A program made the position numbers and the translations under genes. From Polynucleobacter sp. TSB-Sco08W16 (GTDB lineage: Bacteria > Pseudomonadota > Gammaproteobacteria > Burkholderiales > Burkholderiaceae), in the NCBI RefSeq assembly GCF_018687455.1, contig NZ_CP061291.1:1736001-1800000 (forward strand): a DNA stretch of 64,000 nt, in the 5' to 3' direction. Shown here piece after piece: positions 16,762-25,472 of this stretch. The notes beneath the pieces were generated by a model. That model ran no database searches, was not told the origin of the DNA, and saw only the letters and a list, made by a program, of their open reading frames with translations. Positions within the stretch are counted from its first letter, which is position 1, and every line of letters starts with the position of its first letter.

Positions 16762-18513
16762 TTAGGCCAGCAAACGCTCTAAGGCTTTAGCTTGAGCCTC
16801 CGGCTCATAGGCTTTTAATACCCTTGGGAATCGGGCTTTTAGCATCCCCACATTAGCCTGAAGAATCTCACGTTTTACCAACAAGAGTTGACTGAAATGC
16901 ATGGAGAAATCAGTTAATCCCATCGCTAGTAACAACTTGGTTAAAGCAGGGTCACCGGCCATCTCACCACAGACTGCTACCGGAACATTGGCTCGTTTAG
17001 CTTGATCAATAATATTGGCGATGAGATTCAGAATAGCGGGATGTAAAGGGTCATACAAATGAGCTACAGCATGGTCTGCTCGATCAATTGCCAAGGTATA
17101 TTGAATTAAATCATTCGTACCGATGGATAAGTAATCAAAGCGATTGATAAACAAAGGTAGCACTAAAGCTGCCGCTGGAATCTCAATCATCGCACCCACT
17201 TGAATATTGGGATTAAAAGATTGTCCACGCTGGAGCAATTGCTGCTTTGCCTTTTCAATTAAGCGAAAAGTTTCATCAATTTCCTTAGCATGTGCCAGCA
17301 TCGGAATCATGATCCGGGCTTGGCCATGAGCTGAAGCCCGCAAGATGGCTCTTAGTTGCGTTAAGAAAATTTCTGGCTCTGTTAAAGACCAACGGATGGC
17401 CCGCAAACCCAATGGAGATGTACCGGTTTGAGAAACATCGCTCCCGCCCGCACCCAATGCCTTGTCAGCCCCAACGTCGATAGTTCGAATGTTGACTGGC
17501 AAGCCATGCATCAATTCAATGACGCGACGGTACTCCTGATATTGCTGCTCTTCATCTGGCAAGGCATGCTTGCGGTCCATAAACAAAAACTCAGAACGAA
17601 ATAGACCGACACCTACCGCACCCAACTTAACGGCCTGGATCGCATCTTCTGGTAGCTCAATGTTGGCAAAAAGTTCAATATCAACTCGATCCAGCGTTTC
17701 CGTTTTGGCATGCTTTAGCTGCTGTAGCTTACGAGCCTCTTTTAAGGCTTGGCTTTGAAGTTTTCGGTACTCTGCTAATAACTGCTCATCAGGTGCAACT
17801 ACGACTACGCCTTGTTCGCCATCGAGAACCAACCAATCACCGTGGCGAATCATTTCGCTAGCATGGCGCACACCCACAACCGCTGGAATTTCCATGCTAC
17901 GGGCTACGATAGCTGTATGAGATGTTTTACCCCCAAGGTCGGTAACGAAACCGGTGAAAGCATGCTCTTTAAAACGCAACATGTCATGAGGCGCAATATC
18001 GTGGGCCACAATGATTGATTCCACACCAATCTCACTGGATGGCAAAAACTCAGATTCATTTAGCGCATCTTTTTGAGCATTCAGCGCCTTGATAACGCGC
18101 TCAGCTACCTGACGAATATCATTGGCACGCTCTTTTAAATAAGGATCTTCAATCTCAGCAAATTGCTCTAAGAGATCATTCAGTTCGGTGGTTAAAGCCC
18201 AGGCAGCGTTTAGACGCTGTGTACGAATTAACTTGATTGGCTTTTCAGCTAGGGCCGGATCAGCCAAGATCATGCCGTGCACATCCAAGAATGCTGCCAT
18301 CTCTTGGGGTGCATCCTTGGGCAATCCCAAACGCAACTGTTCCAGCTCTAAGCGAACTTGATTGAAGGCATCTAATAATTTTTGGGCTTCCGCCTCTTCT
18401 TTGCCGGGCTCAACTAAATAATGGCTGACCTCTAATGCTGCGCGCGAAATCAATACTGCCTTGCCGATAGCAATTCCTTTTGATACTGGAATTCCGTGCA
18501 AGGCAAAAGTCAT
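16762..18513 (-). CDS. ptsI: Phosphoenolpyruvate-protein phosphotransferase (enzyme I)
   Basis: Transfers phosphate from PEP to HPr. The 583-residue protein shows the phosphohistidine site GGKTSHTAIVARS near residue 190. The PEP-binding C-terminal domain contains LFRSEFLFMDR, the DRADHAVAHLYDPLHPA loop and the active Cys in VCGEMAGDP. It lies last in the operon gshA-gshB-EIIA-ptsH-ptsI. No EIIB or EIIC permease gene is present in the window. Confidence 0.95.
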   Translation of the reverse strand: MTFALHGIPVSKGIAIGKAVLISRAALEVSHYLVEPGKEEAEAQKLLDAFNQVRLELEQLRLGLPKDAPQEMAAFLDVHGMILADPALAEKPIKLIRTQRLNAAWALTTELNDLLEQFAEIEDPYLKERANDIRQVAERVIKALNAQKDALNESEFLPSSEIGVESIIVAHDIAPHDMLRFKEHAFTGFVTDLGGKTSHTAIVARSMEIPAVVGVRHASEMIRHGDWLVLDGEQGVVVVAPDEQLLAEYRKLQSQALKEARKLQQLKHAKTETLDRVDIELFANIELPEDAIQAVKLGAVGVGLFRSEFLFMDRKHALPDEEQQYQEYRRVIELMHGLPVNIRTIDVGADKALGAGGSDVSQTGTSPLGLRAIRWSLTEPEIFLTQLRAILRASAHGQARIMIPMLAHAKEIDETFRLIEKAKQQLLQRGQSFNPNIQVGAMIEIPAAALVLPLFINRFDYLSIGTNDLIQYTLAIDRADHAVAHLYDPLHPAILNLIANIIDQAKRANVPVAVCGEMAGDPALTKLLLAMGLTDFSMHFSQLLLVKREILQANVGMLKARFPRVLKAYEPEAQAKALERLLA

Positions 18514-18515
18514 GC

Positions 18516-18785
18516 TTACTCACCCTCTCCGAAGCGATCATTAATTAATGCAGTGAGCGCAGCCATTGCTTCATCCGCTTTTTCACCAACGGTTTCCAAG
18601 GTGACTGTACTACCAATACCTGCGGCCAACATCATGACACCCATAATGCTCTTGGCATTAATTTGACGCCCATTGCGTGACAACAATATTTCACAAGGAA
18701 ACTGGGCAGCTAATTGCGACAACTTAGCTGATGCCCTAGCATGAAGACCCAACTTATTAATGATCTCGATTTCAGCGACTGGCAT
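18516..18785 (-). CDS. ptsH: Phosphocarrier protein HPr
   Basis: The 89-residue phosphocarrier has the active-site His15 in NKLGLHARASAK. Ser46 lies in NAKSIMGVMML, the position phosphorylated by HPr kinase in organisms that have it; that gene is not in the window. It accepts phosphate from enzyme I, encoded 2 bp downstream, and can pass it to the EIIA protein encoded 16 bp upstream. Confidence 0.95.
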   Translation of the reverse strand: MPVAEIEIINKLGLHARASAKLSQLAAQFPCEILLSRNGRQINAKSIMGVMMLAAGIGSTVTLETVGEKADEAMAALTALINDRFGEGE

Positions 18786-18801
18786 TACGCAAAAACTCCT
18801 T

Positions 18802-19224
18802 TTATTCTTGGCCTACTTTTGCGCCTAGACGCAAAATTCCATGCTGCCCACCTGCTAAAGCCTTTTTGGCTAACTCTTCTAAACTTTCGCCACGATGAGA
18901 AATACATCGCATTAGCATCGGCAGATTTAATCCCGCTAAAACAATCACCGGCGCATTGAGTCCTGATAAGGGGCCCAAGCTTTCTAACTTCGATGCCACA
19001 TTAGCAGGTGTAGCGCCCATGACATCGGTCAAAATAAGTACGCCATTGCCAGTATTGACGCCATAAGCCGCTTTTAAAACGCGATCAAAGCTTGCCTTTG
19101 TGTCTTCATGCGGCGGAATATCTACCGCCCTTACACGCTCAGGCAACTCACCAAAAGTATGCTCAACAAAACCCAGCATTGCGCTAGCAACAGGAGTATG
19201 TGCAACGATTACGATTCCAGGCAT
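18802..19224 (-). CDS. PTS mannose-type EIIA protein
   Basis: An EIIA domain of the mannose/fructose family, 140 residues from the chosen start, with the phosphorylated His9 in GIVIVAHTPVASAML. An upstream ATG in frame would add seven residues. The ATG at 19224 was preferred because it starts one base after the gshB TGA and gives the standard N-terminus. There are no matching EIIB, EIIC or EIID genes nearby. A regulatory rather than transport role is inferred, as proposed for similar betaproteobacterial clusters. Confidence 0.88.
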   Translation of the reverse strand: MPGIVIVAHTPVASAMLGFVEHTFGELPERVRAVDIPPHEDTKASFDRVLKAAYGVNTGNGVLILTDVMGATPANVASKLESLGPLSGLNAPVIVLAGLNLPMLMRCISHRGESLEELAKKALAGGQHGILRLGAKVGQE

Positions 19225-19225
19225 A

Positions 19226-20167
19226 TCAGGACAATACCCTTTCAAGCGCTTTTAACCAAAACTGTGGAACGTCAAATTGACTTTGGTCGGTGATTTCAAC
19301 AAAACAAGTTGGGCTAGTGACATTAATTTCTGTCAGATAACCGCCTATCAAGTCTAGGCCAACTAAAAATAAACCACGCTGAAAAAGGATAGGCGCGAGC
19401 TTTTCAGCAATGCTCTTTTCAGCATCACTTAAAGGCATTGCAACACCTTTACCGCCCGCAGCCAAATTACCGCGAATTTCTTTGCCCTGAGGAATACGCG
19501 CCAAGGCAAATGGCACAACCTCACCACCTATCAACAGAACGCGCTTATCACCATCAGCGATCTCAGGCAGAAAACGTTGAACCATCAAAGTTCGGGCACC
19601 ATTCTCACCCAAGGTTTCTACAATACTAGCAAGGTTCAGGCCATCAGGACCAACTCGAAATACACCCATGCCACCCATGCCATCTAGGGGCTTAATCACG
19701 ATATCGTTATGCTTGCGATGAAATTCCTCAACTGCACTCAACTCACGAGTCACAAGCGTAGGTGGAATCAAACCTGAAAATTCGGTGATGGACAGTTTTT
19801 CTGAATGATCACGGACTGCTGCAGGATCATTAAATACTTTGGCACCCTGCCTCTTTGCAGCAGACAGCATCCAGGTTGTATTGAGATATTCAATATCAAA
19901 CGGTGGATCTGTTCGCATCTGTACTGCAGAAAAAGAATGAAGTGCTTTTGATTCAATTTCACCCAACTCAAACCAGGGTGAAGAATCTAAGGTAATTCGC
20001 AAAGACTGGCAATCAGCAACAACAAGATTGTCTTTCCACAAAATATTGCAGCTCTGACAAAACCACAGACGATGTCCCGCTTCTTGCGCAACTCGCATCA
20101 TCGCCAAAGTGGAGTCTTTTTTTATCTTGAAAGATTCAAGAGGGTCGGCAATGAATAAAAGATCCAT
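19226..20167 (-). CDS. gshB: Glutathione synthase
   Basis: ATP-grasp enzyme joining gamma-glutamylcysteine and glycine. The 313-residue protein carries the family start MDLLFIADPLESFKIKKDST, the ATP-grasp segments VIKPLDGMGGMGVFRV (near residue 160) and EIRGNLAAGGKG, and the metal-binding end EINVTSPTC. It lies 30 bp downstream of gshA, so both steps of glutathione synthesis are cotranscribed with the PTS proteins. Confidence 0.95.
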   Translation of the reverse strand: MDLLFIADPLESFKIKKDSTLAMMRVAQEAGHRLWFCQSCNILWKDNLVVADCQSLRITLDSSPWFELGEIESKALHSFSAVQMRTDPPFDIEYLNTTWMLSAAKRQGAKVFNDPAAVRDHSEKLSITEFSGLIPPTLVTRELSAVEEFHRKHNDIVIKPLDGMGGMGVFRVGPDGLNLASIVETLGENGARTLMVQRFLPEIADGDKRVLLIGGEVVPFALARIPQGKEIRGNLAAGGKGVAMPLSDAEKSIAEKLAPILFQRGLFLVGLDLIGGYLTEINVTSPTCFVEITDQSQFDVPQFWLKALERVLS

Positions 20168-20197
20168 ATTGTTCTAGCGAGTGATCAACACTTGAAA

Positions 20198-21496
20198 TTA
20201 GGCTACTTCCATGTCTGGATCCGTTCTCTCAAGCTCAAGAGAAGAGGCAAGTAAAGCCAAGCGGGCCACAACACCATACAAATAGAAGCGGTTTGGTGGT
20301 GCGCTACCCGGCTTGGCACCCAGATCTGGCATAGAGTTTTGCTCGAAAGCCAAGGGTACAAAATGCATGCCGGGTGCATTGAGGTTTTCATCAGGGCCAC
20401 GATCGGTATGAACGCGATAGAAGCCGCCAATGACATAGCGATCAATCATATAAACCACAGGCTCAGCAACTGCCTCGTTCACCTTCTCAAAGGTATACAC
20501 GCCTTCCTGTATGAGTACGTCACTGACTTCAAGGCCTTCCTTGACAACACTCATCTTATTGCGATCTTTACGATTCAAGCCCTTTAATTGAGAGGGATCA
20601 TTCACAACCATCACACCCATGCCATAGGTGCCTGCGTCAGCCTTTACAACGACATATGGCTTTTCTTTAATGCCGTACTCACGATATTTTTTTGCAGTCT
20701 TCTTGAGTACCTGCTCTACTGCTGCTTGAAGTTCATCTTCACCTTTACGCTCATGAAAATTGACATCAGAACAACTAGTGAAATAAGGATTAATCATCCA
20801 CGGATCAATATCTACTACCTTGGCAAATTTCTTAGCAACTTCATCATAGGCAGCAAAGTGATTAGATTTGCGACGAACATGCCAACCAGCGTGTAAGCCA
20901 GGCAGGAGGTATTGCTCATGAATATTTTCTAGGATTGGAGGAATTCCAGCAGATAAATCGTTGTTCAACAAAATAGAGCAGGGATCAAAATCCTTTAAGC
21001 CCAAGCGCTGTTTTTTCAGACCTAAGCGTGACAAAGGTTCCATCAACAAACGATTGCCGTCGGGCAACTCAATCCAGGTTGGCTTTTTAATTTCTTCAGA
21101 GAAAGTGCCCAAGCGAACGTTAAGTCCAGCCTGACGCAAGATTGAAGACAAGCGTGCAATATTTTGCAAATAGAAAGTATTGCGAGTGTGGCGCTCAGGA
21201 ATGAGTAATAAATTTTTTGCTTCTGGGCAGATTTTTTCAATCGCAGCCATTGCAGCTTGAACGGCTAGCGGCAACATTTGAGGAGATAAGTTATTAAATC
21301 CGCCGGGGAATAAGTTGGTATCAACCGGGGCCAACTTAAAACCAGAATTTCGTAAATCAACCGAGCAATAGAATGGCGGCGTATGCTCCTGCCATTCGAG
21401 CCTGAACCAACGCTCGATCGTCGGGGTTGCTTCTAGTACCTTTGACTCCAATTCGAGCAAAGGGCCGCTTAGGGCAGTAATTAGATGTGGAACCAT
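20198..21496 (-). CDS. gshA: Glutamate-cysteine ligase (betaproteobacterial/Acidithiobacillus type)
   Basis: First enzyme of glutathione synthesis. The 432-residue protein belongs to the ATP-grasp-like GshA group of betaproteobacteria and Acidithiobacillus, not the E. coli type. This is judged from FYCSVDLRNSGFKLAPVDTN near residue 40, KADAGTYGMGVMVV near residue 270, and the C-terminal FYRVHTDRGPDENLNAPG region. It is the first gene of the operon; a terminator of the upstream amtB operon lies 30 bp before its start. Confidence 0.9.
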   Translation of the reverse strand: MVPHLITALSGPLLELESKVLEATPTIERWFRLEWQEHTPPFYCSVDLRNSGFKLAPVDTNLFPGGFNNLSPQMLPLAVQAAMAAIEKICPEAKNLLLIPERHTRNTFYLQNIARLSSILRQAGLNVRLGTFSEEIKKPTWIELPDGNRLLMEPLSRLGLKKQRLGLKDFDPCSILLNNDLSAGIPPILENIHEQYLLPGLHAGWHVRRKSNHFAAYDEVAKKFAKVVDIDPWMINPYFTSCSDVNFHERKGEDELQAAVEQVLKKTAKKYREYGIKEKPYVVVKADAGTYGMGVMVVNDPSQLKGLNRKDRNKMSVVKEGLEVSDVLIQEGVYTFEKVNEAVAEPVVYMIDRYVIGGFYRVHTDRGPDENLNAPGMHFVPLAFEQNSMPDLGAKPGSAPPNRFYLYGVVARLALLASSLELERTDPDMEVA

Positions 21497-21526
21497 TCCA
21501 CCATTGTAAGATTTTTAAAAGAAAGA

Positions 21527-21548
21527 CGCGGAATCCTAGGATTCCGCG
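21527..21548 (-). terminator. Intrinsic terminator after amtB
   Basis: A 22-bp perfect palindrome (CGCGGAATCC-TA-GGATTCCGCG) is followed on the minus strand by TCTTTCTTTTAAAAA. It lies 53 bp past the amtB stop and just before gshA, so it separates the nitrogen operon from the glutathione operon. Confidence 0.85.
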
Positions 21549-21601
21549 CTTAAAAACTGAGCAGCCCACTAAGGCCGCCCAGTGAGGGGTAAATCTACTG
21601 A

Positions 21602-23086
21602 TTAAGACTCGTATGCAGACTCACCATGTGAGCTGATATCCAAGCCTTCGCGCTCTTCTTCTTCCTTGACACGCAAACCGATCACGATATCGATCAATTT
21701 GAATGCAATGTAAGAAACCACGCCAGACCAAATCACAGTTGTAATCACGCCTTGAGCTTGAATCCACAATTGGCTAGCAATAGAGTAGTCAGGAGCAACA
21801 GCATTAGCTACATAGTCCCAAACACCTGTACCGCCCAAAGCTGGATCAGCAAATACGCCGGTCAACAAAGCGCCTGAAATACCACCAACACCGTGAACAC
21901 CGAATACATCCAAGCTGTCATCTGAACCCAAGATTTTCTTGAGACCAGTAACACCCCAGAGGCAGATTACGCCAGCAAACAAGCCAATTGCGATAGAACC
22001 CATTGGGCCAGCAAAGCCAGCGGCAGGAGTAATAGCCACTAAACCAGCTACGCAACCAGAAGCAGCGCCCAACATGGAAGGCTTACCTTTGAGAACCCAC
22101 TCAGCAACAGACCAGCCCAATACAGCAGCAGCAGTAGCCAAATATGTGTTCACGAAAGCCAATGCTGCGCTACCGTTTGCTTCGAGTGCTGAACCAGCAT
22201 TGAAGCCGAACCAACCGAACCACAATAGTGCAGCACCAGTCATTACATAAACTAAGTTATGTGGCTTCATTGCTTCTTTGCCGTAACCAATACGCTTGCC
22301 GATAACGAATGAACCAACCAAGCCTGCGATCGCAGCATTGATGTGAACAACAGTACCGCCAGCGAAGTCGAGAACACCTTTTTGCCATAACCAACCAGCA
22401 CGAGCAGTAATTGCCTCAAGTGATGCAGCATCTTTGATGTCATCAGGACCAGGCCAAAACCAAACCATGTGAGCGATTGGCAAGTAGCTGAATGTGAACC
22501 AAATGATCATAAATACCAAGATTGCAGAGAACTTAGCGCGCTCAGCAAAGGAACCAATGATCAAGCAGCAAGTGATAGTTGCGAACACTGCTTGGAAAGC
22601 CATGAATACATACTCAGGAATCACAACACCCTTACTAAAGGTTGCCGCAACTGAGTCTGGGTTCATACCAGCCAAGAACAAGCGATCGAGTCCGCCAATG
22701 AATGCTCCGCCTTCTGTAAATGCAAAACTGTAGCCATAGATTGCCCAAAGCACAGTAATTACAGAAAAGACCATAAAGCATTGCATGCAGATCGACAGAA
22801 TGTTTTTGCTACGTGTCAAACCACCGTAGAACAAAGCCAAACCAGGAAGCGTCATCAACAACACAAGCGCTGTAGAAACTAACATCCAAGCGGTATCGCC
22901 CTTGTTGCACTTTTCAGAGCAAAGTACGGGTGCAGGTTCTGCAGCTGCTGGAGTAGCGGCAGGAGCAGTAACTGCAGGTTTTTTAACTTCATCAGCATGC
23001 GCTGGTGAAGTAACTATTACACCAGTAGCGCCAATAGCCAAGGCCATAGCACCACCAGCAACGAGTCGTTTCATCCAAGTTAACAT
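21602..23086 (-). CDS. amtB: Ammonium transporter AmtB
   Basis: Membrane channel for ammonium uptake. The protein from the chosen start has 494 residues, with a signal peptide (AHADEVKKP), an Ala/Pro-rich linker containing CSEKCNKGDTAWML, then eleven helices with DFAGGTVVHINAAIAGLVG and FDVFGVHGVGGISGALLTG-type motifs (pore His pair). The frame extends 57 codons upstream into glnK sequence. The ATG at 23086, with AGAGAGG before it, was chosen because it supplies the signal peptide directly. It is translated after glnK and regulated by it. Confidence 0.94.
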   Translation of the reverse strand: MLTWMKRLVAGGAMALAIGATGVIVTSPAHADEVKKPAVTAPAATPAAAEPAPVLCSEKCNKGDTAWMLVSTALVLLMTLPGLALFYGGLTRSKNILSICMQCFMVFSVITVLWAIYGYSFAFTEGGAFIGGLDRLFLAGMNPDSVAATFSKGVVIPEYVFMAFQAVFATITCCLIIGSFAERAKFSAILVFMIIWFTFSYLPIAHMVWFWPGPDDIKDAASLEAITARAGWLWQKGVLDFAGGTVVHINAAIAGLVGSFVIGKRIGYGKEAMKPHNLVYVMTGAALLWFGWFGFNAGSALEANGSAALAFVNTYLATAAAVLGWSVAEWVLKGKPSMLGAASGCVAGLVAITPAAGFAGPMGSIAIGLFAGVICLWGVTGLKKILGSDDSLDVFGVHGVGGISGALLTGVFADPALGGTGVWDYVANAVAPDYSIASQLWIQAQGVITTVIWSGVVSYIAFKLIDIVIGLRVKEEEEREGLDISSHGESAYES

Positions 23087-23099
23087 TTTGAGCCTCTCT

Positions 23100-23438
23100 T
23101 TAAAGTGCTGACGCGCCGGTTTCACCGGTACGAATACGAATGACGTGCTCAACGGGAGAGACAAAAATCTTGCCATCGCCAATCTTGCCTGTACGTGCTG
23201 ATTTTTCGATTGCTTCAATCGCACGCTCCAAGATGCCATCTTCAACAGCAGCTTCAATTTTTACTTTAGGTAAAAAATCAACTACATACTCAGCACCGCG
23301 ATACAACTCAGTGTGACCTTTTTGACGACCAAAGCCTTTAACTTCAGTGACGGTGATGCCCGAAACTCCCACTTCTGAGAGAGCTTCGCGCACTTCGTCA
23401 AGCTTGAAGGGCTTGATGATTGCGGTAATTAATTTCAT
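23100..23438 (-). CDS. glnK: PII nitrogen regulatory protein GlnK
   Basis: Trimeric PII signal protein, 112 residues, that plugs AmtB when nitrogen is plentiful. The T-loop GHTELYRGAEYVVDF contains the uridylylated Tyr51. The B-loop is TGKIGDGKIFVSPVE and the C-loop RIRTGETG. Linkage to amtB (14 bp before the amtB start) assigns it as GlnK rather than GlnB. It lies second in an operon headed by a TorF-type porin. Confidence 0.95.
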   Translation of the reverse strand: MKLITAIIKPFKLDEVREALSEVGVSGITVTEVKGFGRQKGHTELYRGAEYVVDFLPKVKIEAAVEDGILERAIEAIEKSARTGKIGDGKIFVSPVEHVIRIRTGETGASAL

Positions 23439-23462
23439 ATGTTTCTCCGTTCAGAGTGGAAA

Positions 23463-24320
23463 TTAGAAAGTTTTTGTTAGGGAAATCAAACCTGTTGACT
23501 TACCCATGTTCTTGCCTTGAGGGGTAACGTATGCATATGTACCTTGATATGTCTTAGCATTTGTACCAACCCACGCAATCGCAGCAGACAAGCCACCACC
23601 AAAGTCTTTTGTTGCGCCGACCTTCCAGTCGGTGTAGCTGTAAAGAGTGTTATTAGACAAAGAGGTTGGGTTGTTTTGATTTCCAGCCACATACTGGTAA
23701 CCAACGTGACCATTTAATGCTAAACCCCAAACGCCAGTATCGTAGTTCAAAGTCAAATCTGGGTAGTAAGAGCCTGATGAGTTCACGTTGCCGAATAATG
23801 GCGTAACGGCGTAAGAAAATTTACCAAAGCCAGTAACTGGGCCAAAAGTAAAGTTCTGTGCAACATAAATTTCAGTTGAATTTGGGTTGGTTTGATTAGA
23901 GGTATATGACAAGCCACTAGTTGGATAGTAGTACTGAAGTACGCCAATGTCAGATGCGAAGCCTTCGCCTAGTAATTCTTTCTTGAAACCACCATAGAAG
24001 TCCATTTCAATCGGAGCGGATGCATTTGCACCATTTCCGCCTTTGAAAGAATCTCCGACCCAGCTGATAGAGCTGTTCCAGTTACCAATGTACAGACCAC
24101 TTTCATGGGCATAATCAAAGCCGCCTTGAATCGCTGGCTTAAAGTTTGATTGGCTGAGGCCACGATAGCGATAGTCGTTTACTACTGTGACGTTTGCAGT
24201 GATTGGGCTAGCTTCAGGGGCCTCAGCCGCTGCCTCTTCTGCGAATACAGACGAGCACGCCAAGCCGCTCAACAATGCCACTGCTGCTGCAGACATTGCT
24301 TTCTTATGTAAAGTTTTCAT
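23463..24320 (-). CDS. TorF family putative porin
   Basis: A 285-residue outer membrane beta-barrel protein with a signal peptide (LACSSVFAEEAAAEA). It has the family start ANVTVVNDYRYRGLSQSNFKPAIQGGFDYAHESGLYIGNW (core YRGLSQ), alternating aromatic and polar strands, and a terminal Phe (LISLTKTF) typical of Bam-dependent barrels. It begins the glnK-amtB operon, so its expression should rise in nitrogen limitation. Passage of a nitrogen compound is inferred from context. Confidence 0.85.
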   Translation of the reverse strand: MKTLHKKAMSAAAVALLSGLACSSVFAEEAAAEAPEASPITANVTVVNDYRYRGLSQSNFKPAIQGGFDYAHESGLYIGNWNSSISWVGDSFKGGNGANASAPIEMDFYGGFKKELLGEGFASDIGVLQYYYPTSGLSYTSNQTNPNSTEIYVAQNFTFGPVTGFGKFSYAVTPLFGNVNSSGSYYPDLTLNYDTGVWGLALNGHVGYQYVAGNQNNPTSLSNNTLYSYTDWKVGATKDFGGGLSAAIAWVGTNAKTYQGTYAYVTPQGKNMGKSTGLISLTKTF

Positions 24321-24398
24321 CTAATGCTCCTTACTGGTTGTAATCAAAAAAATAAAAAATGGGTTCAATGCTTATTGCATGAGGTGATGATGAAGCTT

Positions 24399-24414
24399 TG
24401 CCTCCATGTCGCCT
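24399..24414 (-). promoter_or_regulatory. Candidate sigma-54 promoter of the porin-glnK-amtB operon
   Basis: On the minus strand AGGCGACATGGAGGCA has GG and GC separated by ten bases, the core -24/-12 spacing of sigma-54 promoters. The match to TGGCAC-N5-TTGCA is otherwise partial. It lies between the NtrC-like palindrome and the porin start, the right order for an NtrC-activated promoter. Confidence 0.4.
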
Positions 24415-24438
24415 GGAATTGAATCACTTTATTAATGC

Positions 24439-24484
24439 ATATTCACTATATTGGTGCAATAACAAGCACCAATATAGTGAATAT
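24439..24484. promoter_or_regulatory. 46-bp palindrome with two NtrC-type sites
   Basis: A perfect inverted repeat with 19-bp arms and an 8-bp spacer. Each arm contains CACTATATTGGTGC or its complement, nearly the classical enterobacterial NtrC consensus GCAC-N6-GGTGC, as seen upstream of glnA. The two sites lie head to head upstream of the porin-glnK-amtB operon and could load an NtrC oligomer. The perfect dyad could also form a cruciform, but no T-run supports a terminator. Confidence 0.72.
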
Positions 24485-24592
24485 ATAGGGAATTTTCCCA
24501 AGAAACACCTGTTTTAGCCATTATTGTGGGTTCAACATAAAATATGAATGTGTGTGTTTTATACAACTCTTAACCTAACTGAAAAGCCCATC

Positions 24593-24847
24593 ATGCAAAA
24601 ACCTGGCGAGATCCTCGAACAAATCCAACGTATTGCTAACGATATGCAGAACAAAGTTGGGGATGCGATTCGTAATTCACCAGCACAGGAAATTGAAAAA
24701 AATGTGCGCGCCATGATGAACCAAGGTTTTCAGAAAATGGATCTTGTCACTCGAGAAGAGTTTGAGCTTCAGACCAAAGTACTTGCTAAGACTAGAGAAA
24801 AGCTAGAGGCGCTCGAAGCCAAAGTCGCTGCATTAGAAAAAGCGTAG
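24593..24847 (+). CDS. ubiK: Accessory factor UbiK family protein (BMFP domain)
   Basis: An 84-residue protein with an N-terminal amphipathic helix (EILEQIQRIANDMQNKVGDA) and a C-terminal coiled coil (TREEFELQTKVLAKTREKLEALEAKVAALEK; leucine heptads). This matches the UbiK/YqiC family, which assists ubiquinone synthesis under aerobic conditions. The frame starts 45 bp earlier, but the ATG at 24593 gives the family N-terminus MQKPGEIL. Confidence 0.85.
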   Translation: MQKPGEILEQIQRIANDMQNKVGDAIRNSPAQEIEKNVRAMMNQGFQKMDLVTREEFELQTKVLAKTREKLEALEAKVAALEKA

Positions 24848-24875
24848 TCACTTTTTCAGCATTCACTCTTAAGTT

Positions 24876-25472
24876 TTACTCTGGATAGAACTCGCTAAAG
24901 AAGTTTGCATACGCCTCTTGGGATAAAAATGCTTTAGCGTTATCCACATTACTACCGGCATGTAAAACTGAAATTTGGTAAATCCATAGGCCCCCATTTC
25001 CCATGGAACGGGTTATCCAGCGAACGCGCATTACCTGTTGAAATTTTTCATTCGACTTAAAGGCAATGAAATAGTCTTTACTTGGCAAACGATGATGGTC
25101 AGCTGTTTGATAAAAAGAGTCTTCAATAGTGACCGAGCCACCAGATGCTTTTGCCCGATCTACTAAATTACTTTGTAGCTGACTAATTAATTTTGGTGCC
25201 GGCACAATTTGAGCATCAGTTAATTGAATCGCACTGATTGAGTAAATATCATCTTCAACCTTTACTGCTTCAAGCGTTTGTAAAAACTCTTGATCCTGAT
25301 ACGGAATGCGGCGCTCAAGCTTGTCTGGCTTACCCGGAAATAATGCGTTATAGCCTTGTTCTGGAGACTGAACGGTGCGCCAATTGAGAGTAGGACTACA
25401 TGCGGAGAGAAGAACAAATGCCGCTAAAAAGATGCAGCCTTTTAAAGTGCCTCTAAACAATGCCGGCTCCAT
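24876..25472 (-). CDS. Conserved lipoprotein of unknown function
   Basis: A 198-residue protein with a hydrophobic signal and a lipobox LSAC near residue 25, then a mixed alpha/beta domain (FPGKPDKLERRIPYQDQEF, DYFIAFKSNEKFQQVMRVRW) ending in FFSEFYPE. The NALFPGKP motif recalls small lipoproteins of betaproteobacteria of unknown role. The start lies 20 bp inside the end of lipA, suggesting it is read from the lipB-lipA transcript. I cannot assign a function. Confidence 0.65.
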   Translation of the reverse strand: MEPALFRGTLKGCIFLAAFVLLSACSPTLNWRTVQSPEQGYNALFPGKPDKLERRIPYQDQEFLQTLEAVKVEDDIYSISAIQLTDAQIVPAPKLISQLQSNLVDRAKASGGSVTIEDSFYQTADHHRLPSKDYFIAFKSNEKFQQVMRVRWITRSMGNGGLWIYQISVLHAGSNVDNAKAFLSQEAYANFFSEFYPE

